Below, piece by piece: positions 24,710 through 34,014 of a DNA stretch of 64,000 bases. A model generated the notes under the pieces. That model had not been told where the DNA came from and searched no databases. It saw only the letters and a list, made by a program, of their open reading frames with translations. Position 1 is the stretch's first letter; each line of letters starts with the position of its first letter. This DNA is from DASXMT01 sp963755985 (GTDB lineage Bacteria; Actinomycetota; Acidimicrobiia; Acidimicrobiales; RAAP-2). A program made the translations under genes and the position numbers. The DNA lies in contig CAVWLO010000002.1 in the NCBI GenBank assembly GCA_963755985.1, forward strand, positions 62,001 through 126,000, read 5' to 3'.

Positions 24710-24725
24710 TCGAGAAGGAGCCATC

Positions 24726-25457
24726 GTGCCGAGCTCTCCCGGCGATCGGAACCGATTTGCCCAGCAATTGTTCGCCATGCTCCCACAGCGCTACGACGAA
24801 CTGGCCGAGATCCTCTCCATGGGCCAGAACGGCCGGTGGCGGCGGGCCATGGTCGACCGGATCGTGGCCGCGTCGCCCGGCACCGTGCTCGACGTCGCCT
24901 CGGGGACGGCCGGGGTGGCCCTGCAGCTGGCGTCGCGGACCGCGGCCGACGTCGTCGGTCTGGATCTGACCGAGACCATGTTGGCCCGTGGGCAGTCCAA
25001 CATCGCCGAAGCCGGATTGAACAAGCGCATTCAATTGGTGGCCGGGCGGGGCGAGCAACTGCCGTTCCCCGACGCTGCCTTCGACTCACTGACTTTCACC
25101 TACCTGCTCCGCTACGTGGACGACCCCCAAGCCACGCTCGACGAGCTCGCTCGGGTGGTGAAGCCCGGCGGTACCGTCGCCAGCCTCGAGTTCCTCGCCC
25201 CTCCGAGTCACTTCTGGCGGACGTGGTGGTGGCTCTACACCCGGCTCCTGCTCCCCATCGGAGGGTTGGTGACGGGAGGGCCCGAGTGGTTCAGGGTGGG
25301 CCGTTTCCTCGGGCCCAGCATCTCGCACCACTACCGGGACTATCCGGTGTCGTGGACGGTCGAGGCGTGGCGCCGGGCCGGGCTCAAGGACGTCGGAGTC
25401 CGGATCATGAGCCTCGGTGGTGGCCTGGTGATGTGGGGAACTCGCAGCGGTGCATGA
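24726..25457 (+). CDS. UbiE/MenG-type methyltransferase
   Basis: A 243-residue class I SAM-dependent methyltransferase with motif I VLDVASGTAGVALQLA and post-I GLDLTETMLARGQ. The UbiE/MenG hallmark region has FDSLTFTYLLRYVDDP and RVVKPGGTVASLEFLAPP. Demethylmenaquinone is the usual substrate of this group. GTG 24726 is preceded by AAGGAG (24715-24720), which is why the upstream frame (repeat-derived LAR...LLAG) was rejected. It overlaps the UbiA-like gene by 8 bases and faces the geranylgeranyl-reductase-type gene. Confidence 0.84.
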   Translation: MPSSPGDRNRFAQQLFAMLPQRYDELAEILSMGQNGRWRRAMVDRIVAASPGTVLDVASGTAGVALQLASRTAADVVGLDLTETMLARGQSNIAEAGLNKRIQLVAGRGEQLPFPDAAFDSLTFTYLLRYVDDPQATLDELARVVKPGGTVASLEFLAPPSHFWRTWWWLYTRLLLPIGGLVTGGPEWFRVGRFLGPSISHHYRDYPVSWTVEAWRRAGLKDVGVRIMSLGGGLVMWGTRSGA

Positions 25458-26253
25458 ACCTGACCCCGACCCCCGCGGGTCGGATCGGCCCGCGCCGGCC
25501 CCCTTGCCGCCATCGGTCGACTCCGGGGCTGAGCATCGACCCGCCTTCTACGCCGCCCGGCCGGGAGGCTTGAGGGACTGGTGGACGCTGCTCCACCCTC
25601 CGTACACCGCGTGGCACCTGGCCTATGTGGTGATCGGCGCATGCCTGGCCCCCCGCGTCGACCTCACCCGGCTGGTGGCCACCTTGCTGGCCTTCCTCTT
25701 CGCCGTCGGGTTCGCCGCCCATGCTCTCGACGAGCTCCACGGGCGGCCCCTCGGTACCCGGATTCCCACGCCGGCTCTGGTTGCCCTGACCCTCGTGGGC
25801 CTGGCCGGTGCGATCGCCTTGGGCGTGGCCGGGCTGTCCCGAGTCGGCTGGCCCCTGGTCCCGTTCATGGTGCTCGGCCCCCTGCTGGTGGTCGCCTACA
25901 ACATGGAGTTGTTCGGCGGGGTGGTCCACACCGACGCAGGATTCGCCCTCGCCTGGGGTTCGTTCCCGGTGCTGGTGGCCTACGTGGCCCAGACCGGGCG
26001 TCTGGCCCTGAGCCCGGTGCTGGCCGCGGTGGCTGCGTTCGCGCTGTCCCTGGCCCAGCGCCGGCTGAGCACCCCGGCGCGGCTCATCCGTCGTCGCGCC
26101 GCCGAAGTTGAAGGACGCGTGACCTTGCGGGGGGGTGCGTCGATCCCGATTGACCAACGCACCCTGTTGGCCCCCCTGGAGGGAGCGCTCGTGGCCATGG
26201 CCTGGGCCGTGGTGTTCCTGGCCACCTCGCTGGCCGTCACCCGACTGGGCTGA
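25450..26253 (+). CDS. UbiA-like membrane prenyltransferase, divergent
   Basis: A 267-residue polytopic membrane protein. Residues ~96-112 (AHALDELHGRPLGTRIP) resemble a degenerate first Asp motif of UbiA enzymes, and TDAGFALAWGSFPVL resembles the second. The normal NDxxDxxxD is not intact. It could be a divergent quinone-type prenyltransferase or have lost catalysis. Starting at GTG 25450 inside the end of the methyltransferase gene, it shares an operon with it. The first ~40 residues are Pro-rich and disordered-looking. Confidence 0.65.
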   Translation: MHEPDPDPRGSDRPAPAPLPPSVDSGAEHRPAFYAARPGGLRDWWTLLHPPYTAWHLAYVVIGACLAPRVDLTRLVATLLAFLFAVGFAAHALDELHGRPLGTRIPTPALVALTLVGLAGAIALGVAGLSRVGWPLVPFMVLGPLLVVAYNMELFGGVVHTDAGFALAWGSFPVLVAYVAQTGRLALSPVLAAVAAFALSLAQRRLSTPARLIRRRAAEVEGRVTLRGGASIPIDQRTLLAPLEGALVAMAWAVVFLATSLAVTRLG

Positions 26254-26281
26254 TGAGGGCAACTTGTGCCTGGACAGAACC

Positions 26282-27091
26282 TCAGATGAGGTCGGCCAGG
26301 CCGCCCCAGCCCTCCGGCGCCGGCGCCAGGCGCCAGAACTGCTCTGGAGCCCTGCCGTCGAGTCGCGGGCTGAGGGCGTGGTCCTGCTCCAAGGGCGGGA
26401 TCTGGCTGGCGTAGCACCAGATGGCGCGGCGCTTTCGCTGCTCGTCCTCTTGGTGGGGGACGATGGCCGGGGTCGGCCACGGCCCGTGGCGCAGCAACCG
26501 GGCGACCCGCCAGGCCAACAGGCCGGGGATGTGCTTGTACCCGGCGTCCTCGTAGCAGTACCAGGACAGATCCTGATGGTTCTCTCGAACGAGCATGGCC
26601 GCCTGGTGGGTGACGTCGTGGTCGGGATTGGCCAGGCCCATGGGGGCGAAGACGGCGGTGGGCCTCGGGGAGAGGACGGCTTGTTCCAGGACGGGTGCGA
26701 TGTCGTTCGGAGTCGGACGATCCTCGGGCGCCAGGTACTGGTGATCGGGGAAGTCCAGCCACTGGGGTGTCGCCTCCAGGACCGCCATGGCCCGCCGGTC
26801 CTCCTCTCGGCGGGCAGCGACCACGTCGTCACCGGCACGGAAGCCGCCGAGCGCGTCCCACGGGCTGGGCTCTTCCGGGTAGGTCGGAGGTCGGCCGCCC
26901 ATGACGGTCACCACGGTGGTGCCCGGGTAGCTGGCGATCAGATGGCCGGCCCCCATGGCCGCATCGTCGAAGTGGGGTGAGAGGATCACGAGTTGACGCA
27001 GCTCTTCCCGGTCCACCACACCCCATGTCAGGTCGGCCGTTGCCACCTGGGCCTCCAAATCGGATCGTCTCGCAGGAGACCGTAGTCGCAT
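26282..27091 (-). CDS. PIG-L family deacetylase
   Basis: A 269-residue zinc-dependent deacetylase of the LmbE/PIG-L superfamily. The metal motif SPHFDDAAMGAGHLI (H-x-D-D) and the second zinc His in NPDHDVTHQA are both present. This superfamily removes acetyl groups from GlcNAc-linked substrates, including MshB of mycothiol synthesis, but the substrate here is not determined. ATG 27091 follows GAGGGCAG; the longer frame adds a basic leader without a site. It is divergent from the MFS gene. Confidence 0.83.
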   Translation of the reverse strand: MRLRSPARRSDLEAQVATADLTWGVVDREELRQLVILSPHFDDAAMGAGHLIASYPGTTVVTVMGGRPPTYPEEPSPWDALGGFRAGDDVVAARREEDRRAMAVLEATPQWLDFPDHQYLAPEDRPTPNDIAPVLEQAVLSPRPTAVFAPMGLANPDHDVTHQAAMLVRENHQDLSWYCYEDAGYKHIPGLLAWRVARLLRHGPWPTPAIVPHQEDEQRKRRAIWCYASQIPPLEQDHALSPRLDGRAPEQFWRLAPAPEGWGGLADLI

Positions 27092-27225
27092 CTGCCCTCG
27101 CCGACTGGGCCCGGCCGTCGATCTCACCGATGGACCGTTTGGGCCTCTCCCGTGACTCCATATGCTCGCTGGGATATGCGGTCGCGTGGAGAGGGGGGCT
27201 TCACTCACGTTCGATGGAGGAACCG

Positions 27226-28740
27226 ATGAGCACAACGAGCGCCCCCCAGCGGCCGACCACGGTCTCGGTTTCCGACGGGGAGGCCAATCACACTCGTCGG
27301 TGGTGGATCCTCGCCGTGCTGGGCATCGCCCAGCTCATGGTCATCCTCGACAACACCATCGTCAACATCGCCCTCCCGACGGCCCAGCATGCCCTTGCCT
27401 TCTCCAACGCCGACCGGCAGTGGATCGTGACCGCCTATTCGCTGGCCTTCGGCAGCCTCTTGCTCCTCGGGGGCCGTATCGGGGACATCATCGGGCGCAA
27501 GCGCGCCCTGCTCATCGCCTTGGTCGGCTTCGCCGGCGCCTCGGCGTTGGGGGGCGCATCGGTCAGCTTCCCCATGCTGGTGATCGCCCGGAGTGTCCAG
27601 GGCGCCTTCGGGGCGCTGTTGGCCCCGTCGGTGCTTGCCCTCCTGACCACCACCTTCACCGATCCGACCGAGCGAGGCAAGGCCTTTGGCATCTACGGCG
27701 GCATCGCCGGCGCCGGAGGGGCGCTCGGACTCCTGCTTGGGGGCATTCTGACCTCGTATGCCTCGTGGCGGTGGACCCTGTTCGTCAATCTCGCCTTCGC
27801 GGCCATCGCCGCCGTCGGCGCACTGTTGTGGCTGAAGAACGACAAGGCCGCCGACCGTGACCCGCTCGACCTCACCGGGTTGTTCTTGGTCACCGGTGGG
27901 TTGTTCTGTCTTGTCTACGGCCTCTCCCATGCCGAGACCACCGCCTGGAGCAATCCGTACACCATCGGGTTCCTCATCCTCGGTGTCGTGCTCCTGTCCG
28001 TCTTCGCCTTCGTCGAGACCCGGGTGCCCTACCCGTTGTTGCCGCCCCGGGTGGTGCGGAACCGGACGCGGGGCGGCTCCATGCTGGCCATGTTGTTCGC
28101 CAGCATCGGGATCTTCGGCGTCTTCCTCTTCCTCACCTACTACCTCCAGGGCACATTGGGTTTCAGCCCGGTGAAGACCGGTTTCGCCTTCCTCCCGATG
28201 GTCGCCGCGCTGGCCACCACCGCCCAGGTGTCCAACCGGGTCTTGTTGCCCCGGGTCGGGCCCAGGATCATCATCCCCATCGGCCTGCTCATCGACGCCG
28301 TGGCCATGTACCTGCTCCACCTGGTCGGGCTGCACAGCTCGTACGTCAGCCATGTACTCCCGTTCATCATCCTGTTGGGCGTCGGTTTCGGGCTGAGCCT
28401 GGCCCCGTCCTTCAGTACCGGCACCCTCGGCTTGCGCCCCCATGACGCCGGCGTGGGCTCGGCCGCCCTCAATACCAGCCAGCAGGTGGGCGGCTCCATC
28501 GGCACGGCCCTGCTCAACACGCTGGCTGCCGGTGCGGCCACCGCCTACCTGGTCGGGCGGGCGGCCAGCCCGGCCAACCTGAAGGCGGCCGCCCTGCACA
28601 GCTACACGACCGCATTCCTGTGGTCGTCCCTCATCTTCGTGGTCGGAGCCGTGGTTGCCGCGGCCGTCCTCCGGTGGGGGAACCTCGGGGCGCTGGCCAG
28701 AGCGCCCGAGGAGGCTCAACCCGCGGCCCAACCGGCCTGA
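27226..28740 (+). CDS. MFS drug/proton antiporter, DHA2 (14-helix) family
   Basis: A 504-residue exporter with 14 predicted helices. It has motif A GGRIGDIIGRKRALL and the motif C-like region GAGGALGLLLGG, as in EmrB/QacA-type pumps, and the DHA2 motif LDNTIVNIALP in the first helix. ATG 27226 is five bases after GGAGG; the frame continuing upstream is not needed. No regulator is adjacent. Confidence 0.9.
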   Translation: MSTTSAPQRPTTVSVSDGEANHTRRWWILAVLGIAQLMVILDNTIVNIALPTAQHALAFSNADRQWIVTAYSLAFGSLLLLGGRIGDIIGRKRALLIALVGFAGASALGGASVSFPMLVIARSVQGAFGALLAPSVLALLTTTFTDPTERGKAFGIYGGIAGAGGALGLLLGGILTSYASWRWTLFVNLAFAAIAAVGALLWLKNDKAADRDPLDLTGLFLVTGGLFCLVYGLSHAETTAWSNPYTIGFLILGVVLLSVFAFVETRVPYPLLPPRVVRNRTRGGSMLAMLFASIGIFGVFLFLTYYLQGTLGFSPVKTGFAFLPMVAALATTAQVSNRVLLPRVGPRIIIPIGLLIDAVAMYLLHLVGLHSSYVSHVLPFIILLGVGFGLSLAPSFSTGTLGLRPHDAGVGSAALNTSQQVGGSIGTALLNTLAAGAATAYLVGRAASPANLKAAALHSYTTAFLWSSLIFVVGAVVAAAVLRWGNLGALARAPEEAQPAAQPA

Positions 28741-28743
28741 CCG

Positions 28744-29375
28744 TCAGCGGAGGATCCGGTGTTGATCGGGTTCGGGTGCCGAGGCAAACGAACCGTGCTG
28801 CGGCTTTCCCGCAGGCTCGAACGTGAGGACGGTCACGCCGGTGCTGGTGGTCCTGGTATCGACCAACTTGAGCGGGCGGCCAGGTCACGACCCTCGAAGA
28901 GCTTTCTCCCCGCGCCGAGGACGACCGGGTAGATCAACAGCCGGTATTCGTCGACGAGGTCGTGGGCCATGAGCGTCCGCACCAGCTGCCCGCTGCCGTG
29001 GACCTGTAACTCGTTTCCTGGTTGTGCCTTCAGGTCGGTGACCGCACCGACGACCTGAGCCTTGATGGCTCTCGAGTTGGACCAGGCCAAGCGGTCGAGC
29101 GTGGTCGACACGACGTACTTGGGGAGTTTGTTGAGGGCGGCGGCGATCGGGTTGTCGTCGGTGACCTGCGGCCAGTGACCGGCAAAGATCTCGTAGGTCC
29201 GTCTGCCCAGCAGGAAGGCATCGACCTGGTTGAAATAGCCACTCATGATCTCGCCCATGTCGTTGTCGGCGTAGGGCACCAACCAGCCGCCGTCCTCGAA
29301 ACCATCGGTCCGGTCCTGTTCGTCATCCTCCCCCGAATCGAGCTCTCTCGTTCCCCTAATCTTTCCTGTGACCAA
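28744..29375 (-). pseudogene. Dihydrofolate reductase/RibD-like domain gene, truncated and frameshifted
   Basis: The core matches the small actinobacterial RibD-C/dihydrofolate-reductase-like family: GRRTYEIFAGHWPQV, NKLPKYVVSTTLD and VHGSGQLVRTLMAHDLVDEYRL. Two defects are visible. First, the expected N-terminal beta strand with SLDGV is missing; none of the three frames upstream encodes it. Second, a missing base near 28871 throws the last ~45 codons out of frame. With a base restored, the other frame reads KLVDTRTTSTGVTVLTFEPA, the expected end, stopping at 28746-28744. The 3' defect may be a sequencing error, but the 5' truncation looks real. Confidence 0.7.
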
Positions 29376-29416
29376 TCCGTGACGGCCAGGCCGTACCCAG
29401 GCCGGGACCGTCGCTC

Positions 29417-29941
29417 GTGAAGGGGATCCACACGGCTGATCCGAACTGGGCAGAGCAGGTGACGGCCGTCGCCACAGCCGTCGGCGCCCTGGGCCTCCTG
29501 GGCGCAATCGGCGCGGCGGTCGTTGCCGGCCGACAGGTGAAAGAGGCCAGGAAAGCGCGCGAGTCCCAGATGGCGGCCGACTTCCTCCGCCGGTGGGACG
29601 AAGACGCTCTGGTGGAGACGAGGCGCCTGGTGGGCGAGTTCGAAACGAAGGAGGATCTCTGTACCGCCTTCCAGGGTTTCATCGCGGCCAACGCCCGGGA
29701 GGCCTACGTGCTCTATCGGGAGCTCGACTACTTCGAACAGCTGGCCGCGCTCGAATACCTTGGTCATTTCGATTTCGAGCTCATCAAGGTGATGCTCGGC
29801 CGCACATTGATCGACCGTTGGGCCATGTGGAAGCCGTCGATCGACGCCATGCACGGAGCCATCGGTTATCCCATGTTCGAGGCGTTGGTCACCAAGATGA
29901 GGGAGGCCACCGACCTTTCGGCCAGGGCCCCCACCGCCTGA
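29417..29941 (+). CDS. DUF4760-like membrane protein
   Basis: A 174-residue protein with one membrane helix (about 15-40, AVATAVGALGLLGAIGAAVVAG), a basic segment (RQVKEARKARESQ) and a long helical cytoplasmic domain. Length, topology and the phrase ELDYFEQLAALEY resemble DUF4760 proteins, which is a tentative match. The gene lies between a damaged reductase-like gene and a membrane protein of the opposite strand. Function unknown. Confidence 0.65.
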   Translation: MKGIHTADPNWAEQVTAVATAVGALGLLGAIGAAVVAGRQVKEARKARESQMAADFLRRWDEDALVETRRLVGEFETKEDLCTAFQGFIAANAREAYVLYRELDYFEQLAALEYLGHFDFELIKVMLGRTLIDRWAMWKPSIDAMHGAIGYPMFEALVTKMREATDLSARAPTA

Positions 29942-30068
29942 ATCGGGTGTGCGGGATGGACGTGCGTTTCCCGGTTGGCTTCGCGGGGTAGATGCCGCGT
30001 ACCTCGGCCCGTGGGCGCGGATCCCGCCAACTGCGTTCCGGGTCGGGGTCCAGCTGCTTGCGTCTGCC

Positions 30069-30740
30069 TCAGAACCCTCCGAGTCCCTTGCCGATGAGCA
30101 CGACTCCGATCACCAACAACAAGACGGCCATGACGGTCGTGTTGTTGTGCTCGAGCCAAGTGTTCAGCGAGGACAGCATGGGCTGTGCCTTGGCCCCCAT
30201 GATTCGGTAGAGCACCACGGGCACGAGGACGGTCGTGGCCGCCAGGGCCACGAAGATCACCGCGGCACCGACGTGGCCTGCTGGCGAGGTCGGCGCCTGG
30301 GAGATGGCAATCCCGCCGCCCAGGATCATGATCACGTTCTTGGGGTTGATGGCCGAGAGCCCGACCCCGAGGGCGGCGCTCTTCATCGGCGTGACGTTCT
30401 CGATGGACTGCAGCCATTTCGGCAATGCGTCCGCCTCCCCTGGTGCCGGTCGCCTCCGCCAGTTCCGGAGGCCGAGGAAGAGCACGGCGATCCCGAGTAC
30501 GAGCTTGACGGTTGATGTCCCGGTCGATTGCGACCCGTCCGAGGTGGTGCCGATCGATCCGGCCACGGCCAACACCACCGCGGTCACCCCGGCGATGCCG
30601 ACGAGCCAGCCAATCCCGAAGGCCGTGCTGTTGGCCCCGGCCCGTTTCGACAGCAGCATGAGGATGACCGCGATGATGGGGATGGGACTGATCGCCACTC
30701 CGATGGCAAAGGGGAGACTCTCACCGATCGCTTGCCCCAT
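30069..30740 (-). CDS. GAP/LysE-like membrane protein (PF11139 type)
   Basis: A 223-residue integral membrane protein with six hydrophobic segments. It resembles the Sap/SfLAP-like GAP family, relatives of LysE exporters: LPFAIGVAISPIPIIAVILML, then LGVGLSAINPKNVIMI. In mycobacteria such proteins help move glycopeptidolipids. ATG 30740 follows GAGGAGCGTC. It stands alone on its strand. Confidence 0.8.
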   Translation of the reverse strand: MGQAIGESLPFAIGVAISPIPIIAVILMLLSKRAGANSTAFGIGWLVGIAGVTAVVLAVAGSIGTTSDGSQSTGTSTVKLVLGIAVLFLGLRNWRRRPAPGEADALPKWLQSIENVTPMKSAALGVGLSAINPKNVIMILGGGIAISQAPTSPAGHVGAAVIFVALAATTVLVPVVLYRIMGAKAQPMLSSLNTWLEHNNTTVMAVLLLVIGVVLIGKGLGGF

Positions 30741-30832
30741 GACGCTCCTCGATTGCTGGCGGACACAGATTCTGCTCCATCGGCCTATGCCGCCGCATCT
30801 GGACGATCGGCGCTCATCTCGCAGCGGTACCG

Positions 30833-31033
30833 TCAGCGATCGACGGGGCTGTTGTGGTACGCCTCCACCGACCATTGGCCGTCGCGCTCGGCCAGCACCC
30901 AGGTGGCGCGCACCAACCGGGAAGCAGGGACGCCGCCCTCGCCGGCCATGAGGACGCCGCGCTCGCTGATCACACTGCGCCCTCTTCCGCCTTGCGCCGA
31001 CCCGGCCAGCCGTTCCGGCCACGCCGGCGACAC
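30833..31033 (-). pseudogene. Remnant of an SgcJ/EcaC (SnoaL-like) family gene
   Basis: A 66-residue fragment whose last half, SRLVRATWVLAERDGQWSVEAYHN, is the typical C-terminal end of SgcJ/EcaC/DUF4440 NTF2-like proteins (about 130-150 residues). The N-terminal half of the fold is missing. The upstream space to the DsbA gene is only 22 bases, so it cannot be encoded there. Probably a deletion remnant. Confidence 0.6.
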
Positions 31034-31055
31034 CTTGGTGATCGGCGGGTCAGGG

Positions 31056-31709
31056 TCAGGTCGACGGCTCGAGGTGGGCGTCGGCCCAAGCCCGCTCCAG
31101 GACCTCCAGGACGGCCTCGGCCGGCTGAGCCCCGGAGATCCCGTATCGCCGGTCGATGACGAAGAAGGGGACGCCGGTCGCCCCCAGCGAGCGGGCGGAG
31201 GCCTCGTCCTCGGCCACCTCGTCGGTGTACTCGTCGCCGGCCAGCACCCGGCGCACCTCGTCGCGTTCCAGCCCGGCCTCGGCGGCCAGCTCGGTCAACG
31301 AGTCGTGGTCGAAGACCGATGCCTGCTCGGTGAAATAGGCCCGATGGAGCCGCTCGACCAGCTGATCCTGCCGATTGCCCTCCTTGGCCAGGTGGACCAG
31401 GCGGTGGGCGTCCCTCGTGTTGCCAATGGCCAGACCGCCGAGGTGGAACTCGAGCCCGTCTTCGGCCGCCCGCTGCTCCATCTGCGACTGGGCCTCGACC
31501 GCCTGCTCGAGGGTCATGCCGTAGCGGGAGGCCGACAATTCGGTCGTCGGTGTCGTTCGCCCGGTCGGCGCCGTCGGGTCGAGCTCAAAGGACCGATAAG
31601 TGACTTCCACGTCGCCGCCGTGTTCGAACTCGCCCAGCGCATGCTCGAATCGCCGCTTGCCCAGATAGCACCACGGGCACACGACGTCGGACCAGATCTC
31701 TACCTGCAT
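31056..31709 (-). CDS. DsbA-family (FrnE-like) thiol-disulfide oxidoreductase
   Basis: A 217-residue cytoplasmic DsbA-fold protein with active site CPWC (11-14) directly after the first strand (EIWSDVVCPWCYLGK). Its helical insertion and the cis-Pro region TGVPFFVIDRRYGISGAQP are as in FrnE/2-hydroxychromene isomerase-like members. There is no signal peptide. ATG 31709 has no strong ribosome site; the longer frame adds unrelated sequence. Possible roles are redox stress or xenobiotic isomerisation. Context gives no decision. Confidence 0.85.
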   Translation of the reverse strand: MQVEIWSDVVCPWCYLGKRRFEHALGEFEHGGDVEVTYRSFELDPTAPTGRTTPTTELSASRYGMTLEQAVEAQSQMEQRAAEDGLEFHLGGLAIGNTRDAHRLVHLAKEGNRQDQLVERLHRAYFTEQASVFDHDSLTELAAEAGLERDEVRRVLAGDEYTDEVAEDEASARSLGATGVPFFVIDRRYGISGAQPAEAVLEVLERAWADAHLEPST

Positions 31710-31914
31710 GTGATTTTGAACGCCCGGCGTTGGCGATTCCTTCCGGCCTGGCCTTCCCCACCTTTCCGACCTGGCCCTTCGTCCGGTCCGAACATGTCTC
31801 ATTCCCCCGACTACCCAAAAATCGGTATTCACAAGGCGAAGGAATCGGACAACTATGCGTAGGGAGGAGCGCGCATCAGCGCGCGAAAAGGTCAGACCGG
31901 GGAGGGTCGCGAAC

Positions 31915-32301
31915 ATGAGCGAACGACGGATGAGTCGGTGGATGGGGCCCCTCGGGCTCGGGGTCCTGGTGCTGCTGGGCCTCGGGTTTGCCGGGCTGGG
32001 AGGGAGCCATCCGGGCGAAAACGCCTCGGGGGCGGCCGTCATCGCCAACAACAACGCCCACGTAGCCCAGCAATGGGCGAAGGCCTACGTCATCGGCCTC
32101 GGACTGGCTGCACTGGTGGTCTACGTGAGCCACCTCCGTGGCCTCCTGCCCGGCCGCAACGGGAGCCGCACCCTCGCCAACATGTCGTTTGCCGCCGGCA
32201 TGAGCGAGCCGCCGCAAGCGGCCCGTGCCGTCGTCAGAAGCGCCAGCGGGTGGCGCCGCCTGGCTCCATCGTGCCCACAGCAGTGGCGGTGTGTGCCGTG
32301 A
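31915..32301 (+). pseudogene. Truncated membrane protein, 3' end lost
   Basis: A 128-codon frame that begins like an intact gene: GGGGAGGG ribosome site, ATG 31915, helix GPLGLGVLVLLGLGFAGLGG, and a second helix around VIGLGLAALVVYVSHLR. After NMSFAAG it turns into sequence antisense to the C-terminal end of the pyridoxamine-oxidase-like gene (32234-32301). The N-terminal half resembles uncharacterised actinobacterial membrane proteins of more than 200 residues. I infer that a deletion or insertion has fused its first half to unrelated DNA. Confidence 0.5.
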
Positions 32302-32764
32302 GGCGGTACACGAACCACGGCGGGGGTCCGGCCGATGGTGCGCTGAAGTCGGCTGTCAGTGCCTGACCGGAGTCGTCGACGCGGGCCGGCCAGCCCTCGG
32401 CGGCCCAACGGGTGGCCATGGCCGCGACCGTGGGCCGGTCGGTGACCCTTCGGGCTTCGCCCTCGACCACGAGGTCGAACTCCTGGGTGGCGAGGCTCAG
32501 GGTGCAGCGTGGGTCCCGGGCCAGGTTCCTGCCCTTGCGGGTGTCACCGCCGGTCTCGAACCAGAACGTGCCGTCGGCCCAGAGAGCCCCCACCCCGGTG
32601 AGGTGGGGGCTCCCGTCCCGGTTGATGGTGGCCAACCAGCAGGTGTGACGGTTGGGGCCGCCGGTGTCCGGCGCCTGGGACACGCCGGCATCGAGGCGGC
32701 CTTCGATGCGGCCCCAGTCGAGCGGGGGCGAGCCGTAGATGGTGTCGAGGTTGGTCGTTTCCAT
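32234..32764 (-). CDS. Pyridoxamine 5'-phosphate oxidase family protein
   Basis: A 176-residue split-barrel flavoprotein-type protein. It contains TCWLATINRDGSPHLTGVGALWADG and RKGRNLARDPRCTLSLA, the Lys/Arg segment that contacts flavin or F420 phosphate. It belongs to the general stress/PPOX group rather than PdxH. Substrate unknown. The upstream 303 bp separate it from the hydrolase gene. Confidence 0.82.
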   Translation of the reverse strand: METTNLDTIYGSPPLDWGRIEGRLDAGVSQAPDTGGPNRHTCWLATINRDGSPHLTGVGALWADGTFWFETGGDTRKGRNLARDPRCTLSLATQEFDLVVEGEARRVTDRPTVAAMATRWAAEGWPARVDDSGQALTADFSAPSAGPPPWFVYRLTAHTATAVGTMEPGGATRWRF

Positions 32765-33067
32765 GATGCCTATGACGCTACCAACGGCCCCAAGTCATCG
32801 GCTCGGACGAGCAACGAGACGCGTGCTCGGTCCAGTCGATCCCCTGCCCGGCGGCCATCAACTCCATCGCGTGGCCGAGTCCACATGGGGCCCCACCCAC
32901 TCTGGCATTGCCGGTAGCCGGAGGGCTCCGCTTCACGCTCGCGGCGACCGGCATCTCGCGCTGGCCCTGATGACACCGCCGTGGCTGAGCGCGACAATTG
33001 GTCCCGAGTGTGATCGTGCCCGGGTACGGGCCCCGCGGGACGAATGATCGCTAAAGGAGACCAGTAC
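32765..33067. other. 303-bp intergenic region between divergent genes
   Basis: No coding sequence or RNA gene that I can support. It carries promoters for the pyridoxamine-oxidase-like gene and the hydrolase gene, but no clear -35/-10 pair was recognised. The AAAGGAGA site for the hydrolase lies at 33053-33060. Confidence 0.45.
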
Positions 33068-33898
33068 ATGCCCTACGTCACCGTTGGTAAGGAGAACTCC
33101 GGCAACATCGAGATCTACTACGAGGACCACGGTTCGGGGCAGCCGGTGGTGCTCATTCACGGGTACCCACTCAGCGGGGCCTCGTGGGAGAGGCAGGTCC
33201 CTGTCCTCTTGGAGTCGGGCTACCGGGTGATCACCTACGACCGCCGTGGGTTCGGCCAATCGAGCCAGCCCACCGTGGGCTACGACTACGACACCTTCGC
33301 CGCCGATCTCAAGGCCGTGGTCGACACCCTCGATCTCCGGGACATGGTCCTGGCCGGCTTCTCGATGGGCACCGGCGAGGTGACCAGGTATCTGGGAACC
33401 TACGGCTCCGGTCGGGTGAGCAAGGCCGCTCTGTTGGGACCGATCCCTCCGTTCCTCCTCCAGACCGGCGACAACCCCAAGGGCGTCCCGCAGAGCGTCT
33501 TCGACGGCTTCAGCGAGACCATCAAGAAGGACCGCTACGGGTGGTTCAAGTTCTTCTTCGACAATTTCTACAACGTCGACGAGCTCCACGGCACCCGGAT
33601 CAGCGACGAGGCCTGGAACGCCAGCTTCCAGGTGGCCGCCGGCTCCTCCGCCTACGCCACCTTGGCCTGTGTCCCGACCTGGCTGACCGACTTCCGCGAC
33701 GACCTGCCCAAGATCGACGTTCCTTTACTCGTCCTCCAGGGCACCGAGGACCGCATCCTCCCCATCGAGGCGACCGGCCGCCGCCTGCCGGAACTGGTGA
33801 AGGACATACGGTTCGTCGAGGTCCCCGGCGGCCCGCACAACATCGGCTGGACCCACCCCGAGGTGGTCAATGCCGAGCTCCTCGGCTTCCTGCAGTAG
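33068..33898 (+). CDS. Alpha/beta hydrolase, chloroperoxidase/esterase type
   Basis: A 276-residue serine hydrolase. The oxyanion/strand motif LIHGYPLSG comes first, the nucleophile is Ser99 in GFSMGTGE, the acid Asp lies in QGTEDRILP, and the His is in GGPHNIGWTH. The pattern matches the cofactor-free haloperoxidase/aryl-esterase group. ATG 33068 follows AAAGGAGA at 33053-33060; the track start 24 bases upstream was not used because it would lie too close to that site. Physiological substrate unknown. Confidence 0.87.
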   Translation: MPYVTVGKENSGNIEIYYEDHGSGQPVVLIHGYPLSGASWERQVPVLLESGYRVITYDRRGFGQSSQPTVGYDYDTFAADLKAVVDTLDLRDMVLAGFSMGTGEVTRYLGTYGSGRVSKAALLGPIPPFLLQTGDNPKGVPQSVFDGFSETIKKDRYGWFKFFFDNFYNVDELHGTRISDEAWNASFQVAAGSSAYATLACVPTWLTDFRDDLPKIDVPLLVLQGTEDRILPIEATGRRLPELVKDIRFVEVPGGPHNIGWTHPEVVNAELLGFLQ

Positions 33899-34014
33899 TC
33901 GAATCGGCGACCGGGCGTAGGCTCGACGCCAGCGCCCCGGGCTTCTTGCAGCAAAGACCACCCCGAAGGGGGCACCACCCTGCAGGGTGCACAACGCCAC
34001 CGTGGGAGGCGAGC

